Below, piece by piece: positions 61,732-64,000 of a DNA stretch of 64,000 nt. Below the pieces are notes generated by a model. That model was not told the origin of the DNA and made no database searches. It saw only the letters and a program-made list of their open reading frames with translations. Location: assembly GCF_947503415.1 (NCBI RefSeq), contig NZ_CANNDS010000002.1:62001-126000 (forward strand), written 5' to 3'. The stretch's first letter is position 1. Each line of letters starts with the position of its first letter. This DNA comes from an uncultured Tateyamaria sp. GTDB taxonomy: Bacteria; Pseudomonadota; Alphaproteobacteria; Rhodobacterales; Rhodobacteraceae. The position numbers and the translations under genes are program-made.

Positions 61732-62151
61732 ATGACGTCCAAACGCGCCACCATCACCGACCGCAGCGAAGCCAAGGGGCTGCGCATGACCCAGCCGCGC
61801 CGGGTGATCGCGCAAGTGTTGGAGGAGTCGGATGATCATCCGGACGTCGAGGAACTCTACAACCGGGCGAGTGCGGTAGATTCGGGCATTTCCATTGCGA
61901 CCGTCTACCGCACGGTGAAGCTGTTTGAAGAGGCAGGCATTCTCGACAAGCTGGAATTCGGCGATGGCCGCGCAAGGTACGAGGATGCGGAGCGCGAACA
62001 CCACGACCACCTGATCGACATGAATTCGGGCGAGGTGATCGAGTTTGTCGATGCCGAAATCGAAGCGCTTCAGGAAAAGATCGCCGAAAAGCTGGGCTAC
62101 GAACTGCGCGGCCACCGCCTTGAACTCTACGGCGTGCCGCGCAAGCGGTGA
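61732..62151 (+). CDS. Fur family regulator (Fur/Mur type)
   Basis: A 139-residue Fur-family repressor. HTH SGISIATVYRTVKLFEEAGIL and the metal site EREHHDHLIDMNSGEVIEF are visible. In alphaproteobacteria this type usually senses manganese (Mur) rather than iron; the CxxC of the structural zinc site is absent. Sits upstream of the NYN gene. Confidence 0.9.
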   Translation: MTSKRATITDRSEAKGLRMTQPRRVIAQVLEESDDHPDVEELYNRASAVDSGISIATVYRTVKLFEEAGILDKLEFGDGRARYEDAEREHHDHLIDMNSGEVIEFVDAEIEALQEKIAEKLGYELRGHRLELYGVPRKR

Positions 62152-62169
62152 CCCCAAAAAGGAGGCCCG

Positions 62170-62868
62170 ATGGCCGACCGTGACCGCCCCCTGCTCGCCG
62201 TTTTGATCGACGCCGACAACGTGCCCGCCAAATTTGCCGACGCCATCCTGCGCGAGGTGACGTCGATCGGCGAGCCGGCCCTGCGGCGCGTCTATGGCGA
62301 CTGGACGTCCGGCAGGCTCAAGGCGTGGTCCGAACGCATCCTTGAACTGGGTCTCGTGGCGCATCAGGACACGTCCAACACGACCGGCAAGAACGCCAGC
62401 GATATCGGACTGGTGATCGACGCCATGGACATCCTGCACGGGCGGCGCTTTGACGGATTTGTCATCGTGTCCTCAGACAGCGATTTCACCGCCCTTGCCA
62501 ACCGCCTGCGCGAGGATGGCCTGACCGTCATCGGCATTGGCGAGGCGAAGGCCCCCGAAGCGCTGCGCAATGTCTGCAACCGCTTCATCCTGATCGAAAA
62601 CCTCGTGGGCGAGCCGCAACCCTCCAAGGGACGCGCCAAAGCCGATGATGCCTTGTCACTGATCGAAGGGGCCATCGACAAGATCGACCAGGAAGACGAC
62701 TGGTATGCTCTGGGTCAGATCGGTCAGGCGATCCAGAACGCGCACCCCGATTTCGACACGCGGACCTATGGCCACAAAAAACTGTCGGCGCTGGTCGAGG
62801 CCCTGAAAGGGGTCGAAACCCGCAAACAGGGCAATCAGCTGATGATGCGCCTGAAGCGGGCTGGCTGA
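62170..62868 (+). CDS. NYN-domain (LabA/DUF88) protein with OST-HTH/LOTUS domain
   Basis: A 232-residue protein. The N-terminal NYN/PIN-like nuclease domain carries VLIDADNVP, KNASDIGLVIDAMDIL and SSDSDFTALANRL with the conserved acidic residues; the C-terminal OST-HTH domain (YALGQIGQAIQNAHPDFDTRTYGHKKLSALVEAL) usually binds RNA. Probably an RNA-processing enzyme. AAGGAGG lies before the ATG. Confidence 0.9.
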   Translation: MADRDRPLLAVLIDADNVPAKFADAILREVTSIGEPALRRVYGDWTSGRLKAWSERILELGLVAHQDTSNTTGKNASDIGLVIDAMDILHGRRFDGFVIVSSDSDFTALANRLREDGLTVIGIGEAKAPEALRNVCNRFILIENLVGEPQPSKGRAKADDALSLIEGAIDKIDQEDDWYALGQIGQAIQNAHPDFDTRTYGHKKLSALVEALKGVETRKQGNQLMMRLKRAG

Positions 62869-62872
62869 TCAC

Positions 62873-63748
62873 ATGGACAATCTGCGCGGCGCGGCCATCA
62901 TGGTGCTGGCGATGCTTGGCTTCGCCGTCGAAGACGCGGTGATCAAATTCCTCGCCGGGGCAATCCCCATCGGGCAAATCGTCGGGTTTCTCGGGATCGG
63001 TGGCACGCTGGTCTTCGCCGGCCTTGCCCGCGTCCAGGGCCAACCCTTGTGGGACCGCGCGTTCCTGTCACCCGCCATCCTGATCCGCAACCTGGCCGAA
63101 GTTGTCGGGATGATCGGCTTTGTCACGGCCCTTGCGCTGATCCCGCTGTCGACCGCCTCTGCCATCCTGCAAGCCGCCCCGTTGCTGGTCACACTCGGCG
63201 CCGCTGTTTTCCTGGGCGAAGATGTGGGGTGGCGCCGCTGGGTCGCGATCTTCGTTGGGTTCTTTGGCGTGATGCTGATCATCAAACCCGGCACGGCAGC
63301 CTTCGACTGGAAACTGCTCTTTGCGGTCATGGGTGTGCTGGGCCTCGCCGCCCGCGACCTTGCGACGCGACGGGTCCCGACACATGTCAGCTCGGTCCAA
63401 CTCAGCTTTCTGGCCTTTGTCGTCGCGATCCCGGCGGCTGTATTCCTGCTCTACGTCGGCAATGACAGCATCGTGAGCCCCACCCAGCCCCAGCTTGGCC
63501 TGCTGATTGCATCGGTCGCCATCGGCAGCCTTGCATATTTCATGATCACGGTTGCCATGCGCGTGGGTGAAATCAGCTTCGTCACACCGTTCCGCTATTC
63601 GCGCATGGTCTTTGCCCTGATCCTTGGCGCGCTGGTCTTCAACGAACGGCCCGATGCGCTGACGCTGCTGGGGGCTACCATAATCATCGCCTCCGGGCTT
63701 TACACTCTATGGCGCGAACAGATCAGGAAAACGCCCGCTGCGGCGTAA
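62873..63748 (+). CDS. DMT/EamA family transporter
   Basis: A 291-residue transporter with ten membrane segments in two EamA repeats (GAAIMVLAMLGFAVEDAVIKFLAG; TRRVPTHVSSVQLSFLAF). Starts 4 bases after the NYN gene, same operon. Substrate unknown. A second DMT protein is at 58545-59420. Confidence 0.9.
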   Translation: MDNLRGAAIMVLAMLGFAVEDAVIKFLAGAIPIGQIVGFLGIGGTLVFAGLARVQGQPLWDRAFLSPAILIRNLAEVVGMIGFVTALALIPLSTASAILQAAPLLVTLGAAVFLGEDVGWRRWVAIFVGFFGVMLIIKPGTAAFDWKLLFAVMGVLGLAARDLATRRVPTHVSSVQLSFLAFVVAIPAAVFLLYVGNDSIVSPTQPQLGLLIASVAIGSLAYFMITVAMRVGEISFVTPFRYSRMVFALILGALVFNERPDALTLLGATIIIASGLYTLWREQIRKTPAAA

Positions 63749-63797
63749 AGACTCTTGTTGTTAGCGCCAACATCGCGCTAGACGCAGCGTAACTTGA

Positions 63798-64000
<203 letters not shown>

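Overview
The window looks like a chromosomal segment of a marine Rhodobacteraceae (Roseobacter-group alphaproteobacterium). The gene content (betaine-homocysteine methyltransferase with a corrinoid protein and DUF1638, a Fur/Mur regulator, DUF4167, an lptF-lptG-lptD-surA-pdxA-rsmA operon, prmC-prfA, holC-pepA), the high GC and the dense, overlapping genes all fit. No species can be named from the sequence alone.

Layout. 0.2-4.4 kb: a methyl-transfer cluster (bmt, radical SAM protein, corrinoid protein, thioredoxin-like protein, DUF1638). 4.5-12.7 kb: housekeeping genes (sufE, a lipoprotein, rnd, purN-purM, a porin, a CAU tRNA, a thioesterase, a sensor kinase, an MBL hydrolase) ending at an intact tRNA-Asn (12748-12822). 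12.8-27.8 kb: an integrated element bounded by a 47-bp direct repeat of the 3' part of tRNA-Asn (12776-12822 and 27727-27773). 28.3-64 kb: ordinary core genome again (old yellow enzyme, class IV aminotransferase, aldose epimerase, ndk, Bcr/CflA pump, ABC-F protein, marC, holC, pepA, the LPS-export/OMP operon, prmC-prfA, two agmatinases with an M20 hydrolase, mazG, nucleoside hydrolase, selO, RhlE-type helicase, Fur/Mur, NYN-domain protein, start of eno).

The element is the notable part. From its right end it carries a tyrosine integrase, an AlpA/Xis-like HTH protein, a second HTH protein, a primase-helicase of the Prim-Pol/VapE type, a non-coding region with iteron-like 20-bp inverted repeats (candidate origin), a terminase-small-subunit-like protein, then cargo. 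I see no capsid, tail, large-terminase or conjugation gene. That is the layout of a phage satellite (PICI-like) or a similar small integrative element of about 15 kb. The cargo holds a Shedu-type DUF4263 nuclease candidate, a TIGR04141/DUF6119 protein and, at the left end, a compact CBASS-like locus: a divergently transcribed two-TM plus beta-domain effector (Cap15-like), a DncV-type nucleotidyltransferase and an E2-like protein with a C-terminal SEC-C zinc motif. A coiled-coil gene in the element is split by an in-frame amber codon. A short reading frame just outside the right repeat may be the remnant of an older integrase at the same tRNA site.

In the core, genes are packed with ATGA/GTGA overlaps, and three convergent pairs overlap at their stop codons. 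All functional calls rest on motifs and family recall; no database search was possible.
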